From positions 1 through 49,538 of the forward strand of contig NZ_JAUXYL010000043.1 of the NCBI RefSeq assembly GCF_030694375.1: 49,538 bases of DNA. Direction: 5' to 3'. Shown one piece after another: positions 40,601 to 49,319 of this stretch. The notes under the pieces are model-generated. The model did no database searches and was not told the origin of the DNA. It saw nothing but the letters and a program-made list of their open reading frames with translations. The stretch is from Algoriphagus sp. GTDB lineage: Bacteria; Bacteroidota; Bacteroidia; Cytophagales; Cyclobacteriaceae. Each line of letters opens with the position of its first letter. Position 1 is the first letter of the stretch. Both the position numbers and the translations under genes were made by a program.

Positions 40601-40662
40601 TATTCACCAATAGTACTTCTTTTTGGTGAATCAATTCACCAAAAGTTATAATTTTTGGTGAT
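40601..40662. promoter_or_regulatory. Four-box operator upstream of the AAA/DUF4143 gene
   Basis: TTCACCAA (40603), TTGGTGAA (40623), TTCACCAA (40635) and TTGGTGAT (40655) alternate in orientation. The middle pair forms a 9-bp-arm palindrome, TTGGTGAAT-CA-ATTCACCAA. Directly in front of the leftward ATG (40591). It looks like an autoregulatory operator. Confidence 0.65.
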
Positions 40663-40693
40663 TAAACCAATCTTAACCTCAGAAACTGTCTGA

Positions 40694-40805
40694 ATCCACC
40701 ATGACGCCCATTGATACGGGGCGATATTTGGAATCGTATATATTCCTATTCATTCAATATCAAGTGCAATGATATTTGGAGCTGACTAAAGGTTTTAGGT
40801 TTTTA
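40694..40805 (+). pseudogene. Diverged copy of the rhomboid gene 3' end
   Basis: The plus strand reads IHHDAH, a TGA in place of Leu, then YGAIFGIVYIPIHSISSAMIF. The intact rhomboid reads INHDAHLYGAIFGIIF, later SPSSAMMF. The 14-nt TACGGGGCGATATT continuing to TTGG is shared exactly, as is AGTGCAATGAT. Stops and a deletion make it non-functional. Same orientation as the intact gene 14.5 kb away. Confidence 0.7.
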
Positions 40806-40806
40806 A

Positions 40807-40840
40807 ATAAAAAAGCCTCCAGATCTCTCCGAAGGCCTTT
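40807..40840 (-). terminator. Terminator of the BNR-repeat gene
   Basis: Read leftward, GCCTTCGG-loop-CTGGAGGC (with G-T pairs) followed by six T, directly after the stop at 40844. Confidence 0.6.
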
Positions 40841-40843
40841 TGG

Positions 40844-43800
40844 TTACTTTTTGATTTCGAGTTTCGTCCGCATCTCATCAATATTAAGCAATCTGGAAAT
40901 CTGCTCCCGTTCCAATTTTCGGAATCGAGCCAGCTGCACATCGATTTTCTCAGTCAATTCCTGCCTTACTTCCACTGCACCATCGGTAGGCTTATAGTCA
41001 CCATTCCCTACCACCGAATTGAGGTGAGCCAACTTATTGTTCAGCCTGATCGGGAAGTTGAGCGGATCCTGACCGCTGCGGTTTTTGGTTTGGTAGAGGG
41101 TTTCCTCGATTTCCTGCATTTCTGCTTGGATGGCTTTGAGATTTCTTGGTTTTCTTTTCAATGAATCCAGTTCGCTTCGATAAGCTCTGATCAATTTAAT
41201 TGTCTCATGAGTTTCGGTGAGTTTGTCCCGTACACCCAGCAGGAAGTCATATTGCTCAGCCAATTCCGCCTGAGTGGATTCATAGCGGGGATCCGCAAGG
41301 ACTTTGAAAGTTTCTTCCTGAGATTGTCCATCAACCGTTAGTCGAACTTTGTAAGTTCCAGGGATCACTTTCGGTCCTCTCAGATTACCTGACCACATGA
41401 TCAATCCCTCAAATCCCACTGCATTTTCAACTCGGAGGTTCCAGTTAAATTCGTTCGACCCTTCCTTTACTTTAAGCGTGTCCCCATTGATTCCTTTGGT
41501 AGAAAAGGCTCTGAGCGGTTGATTCACGGCATCGAAAAATTCGATTTTCAATTCCCTTTTTGGCTTTTCTTTCAAGAAGAAATACACCAAAACACCACCA
41601 GGACGATTGGTCCCCTCGGTTGCACTGTTTCTTCTTACGCCGTCGATACGATAAGAATCCTGAGGCTTAAAGAGATGGAATGCTTTACTTTCAATTCCCG
41701 GTTCTGCCTGATGTAAGACGGTCAGGTCATCGATGATCCAAAAGGAACGGCCTTGTGTAGCAGCGATCAGGTTGTTTTCCTTAATTGCCAGATCGGTGAT
41801 CGGCACAATCGGGAGATTCAGTTGTAAAGAATGCCAGCTGGCACCATCATCTTTGGAATAATACATGCCGGTTTCGGTACCCGCATAGAGCATTCCCTTT
41901 TTCGCCGGATCAGCCCGTATTACCCGAGTGAAATGCTCTGAATCGATACCTGAGGTAATCTTGGTCCATGTTTTCCCATAGTCCTTTGTCTTGTACAGGT
42001 AAGGCTCATAGTTTCCGCTTTTATATCCAGTTGCCGCAAAGTAAGCTTCTCCAGCATCAAAAGGACTTGCCTCGATGCTGTTGATCTGAAGCCATTCGGG
42101 CATGTCTTTCGGAGTCACATTCTGCCAGGACTTCCCATTATCCTGAGTCACGTGAACCAGCCCATCATCCGAACCTGCCCAGATTACTCCAGCTTTTAAT
42201 GGTGATTCCGCCACCGTAAATATCGTCGCATAATATTCAACCGAGGTATTGTCTTTGGTAATTGGACCGCCAGACGGACCTAGTTTGCTTTTATCATTTC
42301 GCGTCAAATCAGGTGAGAATACTTCCCAGCTTTGGCCCTCATTATTTGAGCGGTGCATCTGATTACTTGCTGTATAGAGCATCTTGGGATCGTGTGGGGA
42401 AAACAGGATCGGGAAATTCCACTGGAAGCGGTATTTCATATCTTCTGCTCCATGGCCCATCGGGTTGTTGGGATAGACATTGACAGATCTGGAAGTGCCG
42501 GTTCGATGGTTTTCACGGGTCAAATACCCGCCATAGGACCCCCCGTACACAATGTCATTGTCCAAAGGATCAGGCGCAATCCAGCCTGATTCACCCCCTG
42601 CTGTCGGTTCCCAATCACTTTCCGTGATGGCTCCACCATCATTTCTGTGTCGGATTCTCAGGGTGGAATTATCCTGCTGCGCACCATAAATTCGATACGG
42701 AAAACTGTTGTCCGTAGTCACCCGGTAAAACTGCGAAGTCGGCTGATTCATCATTGTTGACCAAGTAGTGCCTCCATCATCTGACACCTGAGCTCCTCCG
42801 TCATCTGCGATGATCATTCGTTTGTTATTGGACGGATCTATCCAGAGGTCATGATGATCTCCGTGCGGTGCATTGGATCCTTTAAAAGTTTTTCCCCCAT
42901 CTGTCGACTTATGATAGCTGACGTTCAAAACATAGACCGTTTCTTCATCTTGTGTATCGGCGTAGATTCTTGTATAATACCAGGCACGCTGTCGCAGGTT
43001 GCGATCATCGTTCACCTTTTCCCAAGTCTCCCCCGCATCTTTGGAAGTGTACACTCCACCATTTTCATTTTCGATCATGGCAAAAAGACGATTCGTATTT
43101 ACAGGAGAGACCGTAATCCCCATGATTCCGAGAAGTCCCTTCGGGAAAGATGCTTTGGAAGAAAGTTCATTCCAAGTCTTTCCACCGTCGATGGATTTAA
43201 ACATTTTTGAGCCAGGTCCACCACTTTCCAAACTATAGGGTGTACGCTTAACCTCCCAGGTTGTAGTGTAAAGAATCTCAGGATTTTTGGGATCCAAAAC
43301 GAGGTCCACGGCACCGGCCACATCACTGACGAAAAGTACTTTTTCCCATGAATCTCCTCCATCGATGGATTTGAATACTCCACGCGTGGCATCGGGCTTA
43401 AAAATATCTCCAAGAACAGCCGCATAGACAACATTTGGATTGGTTGGATGAATTTTTAGACGGGAAATAAATCGGCTTTTGTCCAAGCCTGCCCTTGCCC
43501 AGGTTTTGCCGGCATCGCTACTTTTCCAAACTCCATAGCCAAAGGAGACATTTCCCCGGACAGTTTTCTCTCCCCCTCCGGCATAGACTACCGATGTATC
43601 ACTTTCTGCCACAGCCACCGCCCCCATTGACCCACCGAAATAGCCGTCGGATACAGATTTCCAGGTTTTGCCGGAATCGACAGTTTTCCAGATTCCACCA
43701 CCGGTTGAGGCGAAATAATAGGAATGATCGCTTCCTTTTACCCCGGTAACTCCATCAGCCCGACCACCTCGAAAGGGACCGACGAGTCGCCATTGGACTG

Positions 43801-43906
43801 CATCGTAGATTTTAGAATCGGGGATTTTCTGGGCTTGCAGGTTGTTTCCTGCCAAAAGCAAAGTCAGGAATATTCCTAACCAGCCAATTCGTAAATACTT
43901 TTTCAT
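40844..43906 (-). CDS. Large secreted BNR/sortilin-like beta-propeller protein
   Basis: 1020 residues. Signal peptide to NNLQAQ (~26). Many Asp-box units (S/T-x-D-x-G-x-T-W): TVDSGKTW, SSDAGKTW, SIDGGDSW, SIDGGKTW, TSKDAGETW, STDGGKTF, SDDGGTTW, TKDYGKTW, SKDDGASW. These build the double beta-propeller of VPS10/sortilin-like BNR proteins (residues ~35-760). A C-terminal region has beta-sandwich elements (PGTYKVRLTVDGQSQEETF) and helices (TETHETIKLIRAYRSEL). Often annotated as glycosyl hydrolase, but the sialidase active-site Arg triad is not evident, so binding or scaffolding is as likely. Monocistronic with its own terminator. Confidence 0.8.
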   Translation of the reverse strand: MKKYLRIGWLGIFLTLLLAGNNLQAQKIPDSKIYDAVQWRLVGPFRGGRADGVTGVKGSDHSYYFASTGGGIWKTVDSGKTWKSVSDGYFGGSMGAVAVAESDTSVVYAGGGEKTVRGNVSFGYGVWKSSDAGKTWARAGLDKSRFISRLKIHPTNPNVVYAAVLGDIFKPDATRGVFKSIDGGDSWEKVLFVSDVAGAVDLVLDPKNPEILYTTTWEVKRTPYSLESGGPGSKMFKSIDGGKTWNELSSKASFPKGLLGIMGITVSPVNTNRLFAMIENENGGVYTSKDAGETWEKVNDDRNLRQRAWYYTRIYADTQDEETVYVLNVSYHKSTDGGKTFKGSNAPHGDHHDLWIDPSNNKRMIIADDGGAQVSDDGGTTWSTMMNQPTSQFYRVTTDNSFPYRIYGAQQDNSTLRIRHRNDGGAITESDWEPTAGGESGWIAPDPLDNDIVYGGSYGGYLTRENHRTGTSRSVNVYPNNPMGHGAEDMKYRFQWNFPILFSPHDPKMLYTASNQMHRSNNEGQSWEVFSPDLTRNDKSKLGPSGGPITKDNTSVEYYATIFTVAESPLKAGVIWAGSDDGLVHVTQDNGKSWQNVTPKDMPEWLQINSIEASPFDAGEAYFAATGYKSGNYEPYLYKTKDYGKTWTKITSGIDSEHFTRVIRADPAKKGMLYAGTETGMYYSKDDGASWHSLQLNLPIVPITDLAIKENNLIAATQGRSFWIIDDLTVLHQAEPGIESKAFHLFKPQDSYRIDGVRRNSATEGTNRPGGVLVYFFLKEKPKRELKIEFFDAVNQPLRAFSTKGINGDTLKVKEGSNEFNWNLRVENAVGFEGLIMWSGNLRGPKVIPGTYKVRLTVDGQSQEETFKVLADPRYESTQAELAEQYDFLLGVRDKLTETHETIKLIRAYRSELDSLKRKPRNLKAIQAEMQEIEETLYQTKNRSGQDPLNFPIRLNNKLAHLNSVVGNGDYKPTDGAVEVRQELTEKIDVQLARFRKLEREQISRLLNIDEMRTKLEIKK

Positions 43907-44010
43907 TCAGGATAAGATTGGTGTCAATTCAATTTAAAAATTAGCCAGAATGAAATGAATAATCGTCAAAAAAATGATCAAAGGTGATTTACTTGATGCC
44001 AAAAGGCAAA

Positions 44011-44042
44011 AAAAAAGCCTCTTCTTTCGAAGAGGCTTTTTT
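44011..44042 (-). terminator. Terminator of the rplU-rpmA operon
   Basis: A run, GCCTCTTC-TTTC-GAAGAGGC, T run; symmetrical, 13 nt after the rpmA stop. Read leftward it ends in TTTTTTTTT. Confidence 0.85.
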
Positions 44043-44055
44043 GCTGTGATTTCTA

Positions 44056-44316
44056 TTAGTCTACGGAAGGCAATACGCTAACGTAAGATCTTCCGTCGGC
44101 TTTAGTCTTAAAGGTAACTACGCCTTCAGACAAAGCATACAGTGTATGATCTTTACCAACTCCTACATTGAGTCCAGCATGATGCTTGGTGCCTCTTTGT
44201 CTAATGATGATGTTACCGGCGATTACAGCCTCACCACCAAATTTTTTCACACCCAGTCTCTTAGAATGGGATTCTCTACCGTTTCGGGAACTACCTACAC
44301 CTTTCTTGTGTGCCAT
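44056..44316 (-). CDS. rpmA: 50S ribosomal protein L27
   Basis: 86 residues. MAHKKGVGSSRNGRESHSKRLGVKKFGG is the standard L27 start; no N-terminal extension like that cleaved in Firmicutes. Then GNIIIRQRGTKHHAG, VGVGKDHTLYAL and a GVVTF end. Sits at the peptidyl-transferase centre. Second gene of the rplU-rpmA operon, 35 bp after rplU, with a strong terminator. Confidence 0.96.
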   Translation of the reverse strand: MAHKKGVGSSRNGRESHSKRLGVKKFGGEAVIAGNIIIRQRGTKHHAGLNVGVGKDHTLYALSEGVVTFKTKADGRSYVSVLPSVD

Positions 44317-44351
44317 GTTCTTATGTGTTTATGATTCCGTTGTGGGAATTC

Positions 44352-44663
44352 TTACAGAGTAATATTTTCAATCAAAACTTTGGTGAAGTCTTGTCTGTGA
44401 CCGTTCTTCTTTTTGTAGCCTTTTCTTCGCTTCTTCTTGAAGACAATCACTTTATCACCTTTTACATGATCCAGGATTTTCCCGAATACCTTGGCTCCTG
44501 CTAATAAAGGAGCTCCTACAGACACAGTGCCTTCGGCTTCCGCCAATAAAACCTGGTCAAATTCCACGGAAGCGCCAGCATCTCCGACTAGCTTGGGAGC
44601 ATAGACGTACTGATCTTTTGTTACTTTGAACTGCTTACCTGCGATGTTTACAATTGCGTACAT
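44352..44663 (-). CDS. rplU: 50S ribosomal protein L21
   Basis: 103 residues. MYAIVNIAGKQFKVTKDQYVY, then FDQVLLAEAEGTVSVGAPLL, VKGDKVIVFKKKRRKGYKKKNGHRQ: the complete L21 pattern with the basic RNA-binding loop. First gene of the rplU-rpmA operon. A good -7/-33 promoter lies 33 nt upstream. Confidence 0.96.
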   Translation of the reverse strand: MYAIVNIAGKQFKVTKDQYVYAPKLVGDAGASVEFDQVLLAEAEGTVSVGAPLLAGAKVFGKILDHVKGDKVIVFKKKRRKGYKKKNGHRQDFTKVLIENITL

Positions 44664-44695
44664 GAGTATTGATATCTTTTGCCGAAATCGGAGTG

Positions 44696-44722
44696 CAAAT
44701 ATAAGAAAGGGATTTTGAACAA
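44696..44722 (-). promoter_or_regulatory. Promoter of rplU-rpmA
   Basis: Minus strand TTG (44722-44720), 16 nt, TATATTTG (44703-44696), which fits the Bacteroidota TTG/TAnnTTTG promoter apart from a short spacer. Confidence 0.5.
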
Positions 44723-44723
44723 A

Positions 44724-45253
44724 AAAACATTCTTCGGAAATCGCTCCTTTATTCCCAAAGCTTTTGCAGTCTGAAAAATGAAAATCGAATTCATTTGAGA
44801 AAATCGCATAGCTTTTTGCAAATAATTTGAAAAATAAAGGTTAAGAGTATTGAAGGAAAACCCCATAAGACACTGGTATTCAGGCTGGACTTTTTATTCT
44901 GAACTCATTAAATTTTCTGACTTTAGGTCAAAAATCTAGTCGAAATATCTTGTGGAAAACTTTTTTTGAAATGTTGAAAATTAATTTAAAGCCTCTAAGC
45001 GATCAAAATAATTAATTCTTTTATTTACTTGAACCATTTTAAATAGCTTATTTATTGGCACTTAATTAGTTTTTGACCGATGTTTAAAAAATGACATATT
45101 GTAGGGCTCAATCGGTTTTTTTTTCGCTTTTTGCTTCACATATTTGTTTATAGGCTGTTCTGAAGAGGCAGCCTTTTCCATCCCCAGTCTAGGTGGAGAC
45201 CAGTATTTATCCTTCAGGAAGTTTTAGAAATAAAAAAAACAACAGAGAGCAAG
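44724..45253 (+). promoter_or_regulatory. Long upstream region of nrdBA with terminator-like and other hairpins
   Basis: About 530 bp lie between rplU's promoter and nrdB. ACCGAT (45076-45081) can pair with ATCGGT (45111-45116), which is followed by ten T, as in an attenuator. Further on, GGCTG...CAGCC (45152-45172) and GTCT...AGAC (45187-45200) precede the nrdB start. No riboswitch class is recognised and no exact TAnnTTTG box was found. Presumably the regulatory leader of nrdBA. Confidence 0.35.
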
Positions 45254-46234
45254 ATGCAGCAGGAACCAATTTTAGTAGAGAATAACAATCGTTTTGTGTT
45301 ATTTCCAATTCAACACAATGATATCTGGCAGTATTACAAAAAAGCAGAGGCGAGCTTTTGGACTGCAGAAGAAATTGATTTGAGTCAAGATCTTACAGAT
45401 TGGAAGAAACTAAGTGATGGTGAACGTCATTTCATTTCTCACGTCTTGGCATTTTTTGCGGCCAGTGACGGAATAGTAAACGAAAACCTTGCTGAACACT
45501 TCGTGTCCGAAGTTCAGTATACGGAAGCTAAATTTTTCTACGGCTTTCAGATCGCAATGGAAAACATCCATTCAGAAACCTATTCTTTACTCATTGACAC
45601 TTATATTAAAGACAATGTGGAAAGAGATCGTCTCTTGAATGCTATCGAGCATATTGACTGTGTGAGAAGAAAGGCTGATTGGGCACTACGCTGGATCGAT
45701 AACGGAAATTTCCAGGAACGCCTTATTGCTTTTGCTGCTGTGGAGGGAATCTTTTTTTCGGGATCCTTTTGCTCAATTTTCTGGATGAAAAAGAGAGGCT
45801 TAATGCCAGGATTGACTTTCTCAAATGAATTGATTTCCAGAGACGAAGGACTACACTGCGATTTTGCTTGCCATTTATATACCAAACATGTCGTAAATCC
45901 ACTTCCAAAAGAGACTGTACGAGATATAATTATGGACGCAGTAGCTATCGAGAAAGAATTCGTGACAGATGCCCTACCTGTACGCCTGATCGGGATGAAT
46001 TCTGTCTTGATGTGCCAATACATTGAGTTCGTAGCCGATCGTTTACTCATGGAATTAGGCTGTGAAAAGGTATGGAACAGCACCAATCCATTTGACTTCA
46101 TGGATATGATTGGCATGCAGGGTAAAACCAATTTCTTTGAAAAGAGGGTTGGAGACTACCAGAAAGCTGGAGTAATGAAATCAACCGAAGTAAGTGAGTC
46201 TTCCGCTCGATTTTCAGTAGAAGAGGACTTTTAA
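45254..46234 (+). CDS. nrdB: Ribonucleoside-diphosphate reductase, small (beta) subunit, class Ia, eukaryote-type
   Basis: 326 residues. Holds the di-iron/tyrosyl cofactor: ligands Asp72 (AASDGIV), Glu103 and His106 (ENIHSETY), Glu164 (AVEGIFF), Glu198 and His201 (RDEGLH), radical Tyr110. The wording of these blocks (FYGFQIAMENIHSE, SGSFCSIFWMKKRGLMPGLTFSN) is like eukaryotic R2 rather than enterobacterial NrdB. Makes dNDPs with NrdA for DNA synthesis. The nrdA gene follows after 37 bp; order nrdB-nrdA. Confidence 0.94.
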   Translation: MQQEPILVENNNRFVLFPIQHNDIWQYYKKAEASFWTAEEIDLSQDLTDWKKLSDGERHFISHVLAFFAASDGIVNENLAEHFVSEVQYTEAKFFYGFQIAMENIHSETYSLLIDTYIKDNVERDRLLNAIEHIDCVRRKADWALRWIDNGNFQERLIAFAAVEGIFFSGSFCSIFWMKKRGLMPGLTFSNELISRDEGLHCDFACHLYTKHVVNPLPKETVRDIIMDAVAIEKEFVTDALPVRLIGMNSVLMCQYIEFVADRLLMELGCEKVWNSTNPFDFMDMIGMQGKTNFFEKRVGDYQKAGVMKSTEVSESSARFSVEEDF

Positions 46235-46271
46235 TGACCAATTTTTCCATCAATCCTAAAATCACCAACGA

Positions 46272-48668
46272 ATGCTAGTAATCAAACGCGACGGAAGAAG
46301 AGAATCGGTAAGATTCGACAAAATCACGGCAAGGATAGAAAATCTTTGTTACGAACTTGATCCCAAATTTATCCAACCTATCGAAGTTGCTAAAAAAGTA
46401 ATTGATGGTCTTTATGATGGGGTTACAACATCCGAACTGGACAATCTAGCTGCAGAAATATGCGCTTCACTGACTGTGCGTCATCCGGATTACGCGATAC
46501 TAGGTGCCAGAATCGCAATATCCAACCTACATAAAACCACGAGCCAGTCTTTCTCCAACACGATGAAAAGACTGTATACTTATGTAAATCCTAAAACTGG
46601 TGCGAATGCTCAGTTGATAGATACTGAAGTGTACGGCATTATTAAAAAGAATGCGGCTCATCTAGATGAGGTAATCGATTACAAGCGTGATTTTGGATAT
46701 GACTATTTTGGATTTAAAACACTAGAGAAAAGCTATCTGATCAGACTTGATGGCAAAGTCGTTGAAAGACCTCAGCACATGCTCATGCGTGTGGCTGTAG
46801 GGATACACAAGGAAGACATTCCTTCAGTGATTGAAACCTACAATCTCCTTTCAGAACGTTGGTTTACACACGCTACTCCTACGCTATTCAATGCAGGCAC
46901 ACCTAAACCGCAGCTTTCTTCCTGTTTCCTTCTTACAATGAAGGATGACAGTATTGACGGCATCTATGATACACTCAAGCAGTGCGCAAAGATATCTCAA
47001 TCAGCAGGCGGAATAGGACTTTCTATCCATCATGTACGTGCCAAAGGAAGCTATATCAAAGGAACAAATGGAGTATCTAATGGCATAGTACCAATGCTCC
47101 GAAACTTTGACATGACAGCTCGCTATGTTGACCAAGGAGGAGGTAAAAGAAAAGGAAGTTTTGCAATCTATATAGAACCTTGGCATGCGGATATTAAAGA
47201 TTTTCTTGAATTAAAGCGAAATCACGGAAAAGAAGAAATGCGTGCACGGGATCTATTCTATGCACTTTGGATACCGGATCTTTTCATGAAACGGGTCGAA
47301 CAAAATGAAGACTGGTCTCTTTTCTGTCCTAACGAAGCTCCCGGTTTGTCAGATTGCCACGGAGAAGAATTTGAGCGCTTGTATGAGAAATACGAACGTG
47401 AAGGTCGGGCAAGAGAAACCATCAAAGCGCAGGAACTTTGGTTTGAAGTCCTGGAATCCCAAATTGAAACCGGTACTCCATATATGCTTTACAAAGATTC
47501 GGCAAATGGAAAGTCAAACCAGAAGAATCTAGGTACAATTAAGTCATCTAACCTGTGCACAGAGATCATTGAGTATACGGCTCCTGATGAAGTGGCTGTA
47601 TGTAATTTAGCCTCCCTGGCACTACCAAAGTTTGTCCAGACTGGAAAAGATGGCAAACTCTATTTTGACCATGAAAAGTTATATGAAATCACCAAGGTTG
47701 CTACCAAAAATCTAAACAAGGTCATCGATGTCAACTACTATCCGGTAGAAGAAGCAAGACGCTCAAACTTCAGACATCGTCCAATTGGTTTGGGCATTCA
47801 GGGACTGGCAGATGCATTTATCATGCTCAGAATGCCTTTTGACTCTGCGGAAGCTCGAGGTTTGAATGAAGATATTTTCGAGACAATTTACTTTGCTGCG
47901 GTAGAAACTTCAATGGAATTGGCCAAGACACAAGGCACCTATGAGACCTATGAAGGTAGCCCAGCTTCCAAAGGCATCCTTCAATTTGATATGTGGGGAG
48001 TAACACCTAAGTCAAACAGATGGAATTGGAGTGAGTTGAAGGAAAAAGTAAAAAAGTATGGGATGAGAAATTCCTTACTTGTTGCCCCAATGCCAACAGC
48101 ATCTACTTCTCAGATTTTGGGTAATAATGAGTGTTTTGAACCTTATACTTCAAACCTCTACACCAGAAGAACCCTATCAGGTGAATTCATCATGGTAAAT
48201 AAGCATCTGATGAAAGATTTGATCAATCTTGGATTGTGGAATGATAACATGAGGAATAGACTTATTTCCACAAATGGATCTGTTTTAAACGTCCCTGGAA
48301 TACCTCAAAACATCAAAGACCTTTACAAAACAGTTTGGGAAATTTCACAGAAAGTCATAATTGACATGTCAGCTGACCGAGGTGCTTATATTTGTCAGTC
48401 TCAAAGTATGAACATCTTTATGCAAGATCCCAACTTTGGAAAATTGACTTCCATGCACTTCTACGCTTGGAAAAAGGGATTAAAAACAGGCATGTACTAT
48501 CTAAGGTCACAAGCTGCTACTGCCGCAATCAAGTTTACACTTGATAAATCCTCATTTGACCAAAAAGTAGAAAAGGTAAATGAAAACGAAATTGCAAAAA
48601 CACAAAAACAAGACGCTATCGCCTGCTCATTGGATGATCCAGAGGGATGTGAGATGTGCGGAAGTTAA
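46272..48668 (+). CDS. nrdA: Ribonucleoside-diphosphate reductase, large (alpha) subunit
   Basis: 798 residues. N-terminal ATP cone (VIKRDGRRESVRFDKITARIE, ~1-90) for allosteric control, then the ten-stranded barrel. Active-site cysteines: Cys218 (SSCFL), thiyl Cys429 (SNLCTE), Cys444 (VAVCNLAS); C-terminal redox pair Cys793/Cys796 (CEMCGS). Other marks: PTPTLFNAGT-like ATPTLFNAGTPKPQ, PMPTASTSQILG and GMYYLRSQ. Complete and of normal length. A terminator follows 24 nt after the stop. Confidence 0.95.
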   Translation: MLVIKRDGRRESVRFDKITARIENLCYELDPKFIQPIEVAKKVIDGLYDGVTTSELDNLAAEICASLTVRHPDYAILGARIAISNLHKTTSQSFSNTMKRLYTYVNPKTGANAQLIDTEVYGIIKKNAAHLDEVIDYKRDFGYDYFGFKTLEKSYLIRLDGKVVERPQHMLMRVAVGIHKEDIPSVIETYNLLSERWFTHATPTLFNAGTPKPQLSSCFLLTMKDDSIDGIYDTLKQCAKISQSAGGIGLSIHHVRAKGSYIKGTNGVSNGIVPMLRNFDMTARYVDQGGGKRKGSFAIYIEPWHADIKDFLELKRNHGKEEMRARDLFYALWIPDLFMKRVEQNEDWSLFCPNEAPGLSDCHGEEFERLYEKYEREGRARETIKAQELWFEVLESQIETGTPYMLYKDSANGKSNQKNLGTIKSSNLCTEIIEYTAPDEVAVCNLASLALPKFVQTGKDGKLYFDHEKLYEITKVATKNLNKVIDVNYYPVEEARRSNFRHRPIGLGIQGLADAFIMLRMPFDSAEARGLNEDIFETIYFAAVETSMELAKTQGTYETYEGSPASKGILQFDMWGVTPKSNRWNWSELKEKVKKYGMRNSLLVAPMPTASTSQILGNNECFEPYTSNLYTRRTLSGEFIMVNKHLMKDLINLGLWNDNMRNRLISTNGSVLNVPGIPQNIKDLYKTVWEISQKVIIDMSADRGAYICQSQSMNIFMQDPNFGKLTSMHFYAWKKGLKTGMYYLRSQAATAAIKFTLDKSSFDQKVEKVNENEIAKTQKQDAIACSLDDPEGCEMCGS

Positions 48669-48692
48669 AATTAAGAGTTCGTTAAATGGATA

Positions 48693-48724
48693 AAAGGCGG
48701 TTGATTCTATCAAACGCTTTTTTT
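48693..48724 (+). terminator. Terminator of nrdBA
   Basis: GCGGTTGAT-TCT-ATCAAACGC (one mismatch) flanked by an A run and a TTTTTTT run, 24 nt past nrdA. Confidence 0.7.
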
Positions 48725-48742
48725 ATCTCTAAATTCAAAACC

Positions 48743-49183
48743 ATGGAAAAAGACACAATCAAAACAAGAATAAACACGCTCTCCGAGAATACAAAAGGAG
48801 ATTTTGGAATCATGAAACCTCAACATATGATTGAGCATTTGACAATCACTGTTAAACTCTCCTATGGAAGAATAAAATTACCTGATTTTGAACCGTCGGA
48901 AAAGCAACTTGCACAAAAAAACGCCCTCCTCAACACGGCTATGAATTTTCCAAAAGGAGTGCTGGCACCCGGCATTGGGGACAATCTTTTGGATCTGAAA
49001 TATGCAGATTTAGACACTGCGAAAGTTGAGTTACTTAAAAGTATTGATGAATATAATAATCATTTCACTTCATTTCCTGAGGAAAAAACTATCCACCCAA
49101 GGTTCGGGAAATTGAATCATGAAGAATGGGAAAGATTTCATCAAAAGCATTTTGACCATCATTTGAGTCAGTTTGGATTATAA
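48743..49183 (+). CDS. DUF1569 (DinB-like) protein
   Basis: 146 residues from ATG 48743; an in-frame ATG at 48686 would start upstream of the nrdA terminator hairpin and is rejected. Motifs MKPQHMIEHLTITVK near the N-terminus and HEEWERFHQKHFDHHLSQFGL-type ending (His at WERFHQKHFDHH) are those of DUF1569, a four-helix DinB-like fold with possible metal-binding histidines. Function unknown. Own terminator follows. Confidence 0.75.
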   Translation: MEKDTIKTRINTLSENTKGDFGIMKPQHMIEHLTITVKLSYGRIKLPDFEPSEKQLAQKNALLNTAMNFPKGVLAPGIGDNLLDLKYADLDTAKVELLKSIDEYNNHFTSFPEEKTIHPRFGKLNHEEWERFHQKHFDHHLSQFGL

Positions 49184-49191
49184 CAGCAAAG

Positions 49192-49217
49192 GAGCCTTTC
49201 GTAAACGAAGGGCTTTT
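49192..49217 (+). terminator. Terminator of the DUF1569 gene
   Basis: GCCTTTCG-TAAA-CGAAGGGC followed by TTTTTT, 9 nt past the stop. Confidence 0.8.
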
Positions 49218-49319
49218 TTATTTATTTTCCTTAATGTTTTTCTCTACAAGAACAGAAAGATATCCAAGTTTATAGGGCACTAATCCCATTTGTCTAGAGA
49301 TATAATTAAAATCAAGAAT
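49218..49319 (-). pseudogene. Leftward C-terminal fragment of an unrecognised protein
   Basis: The minus strand reads ILDFNYISRQMGLVPYKL, then SVLVEKNIKENK and TAA at 49218-49220. It looks coding, but an in-frame TGA precedes it (49320-49322) and no start is present. The rest of the window (49320-49507) shows no gene I recognise. Probably a decayed gene tail. Confidence 0.35.

Noticed and set aside
25566..40805. Integrase-driven attL/attR element
   Set aside because: The direct copies are diverged over ~100 bp and no integrase or recombinase gene is present, so only insertion or recombination at this site is claimed.
45601..46131. 176-codon antisense ORF under nrdB
   Set aside because: Shadow of conserved nrdB codons.
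48686..48742. Earlier ATG for the DUF1569 gene
   Set aside because: The nrdA terminator hairpin would lie inside the coding sequence.
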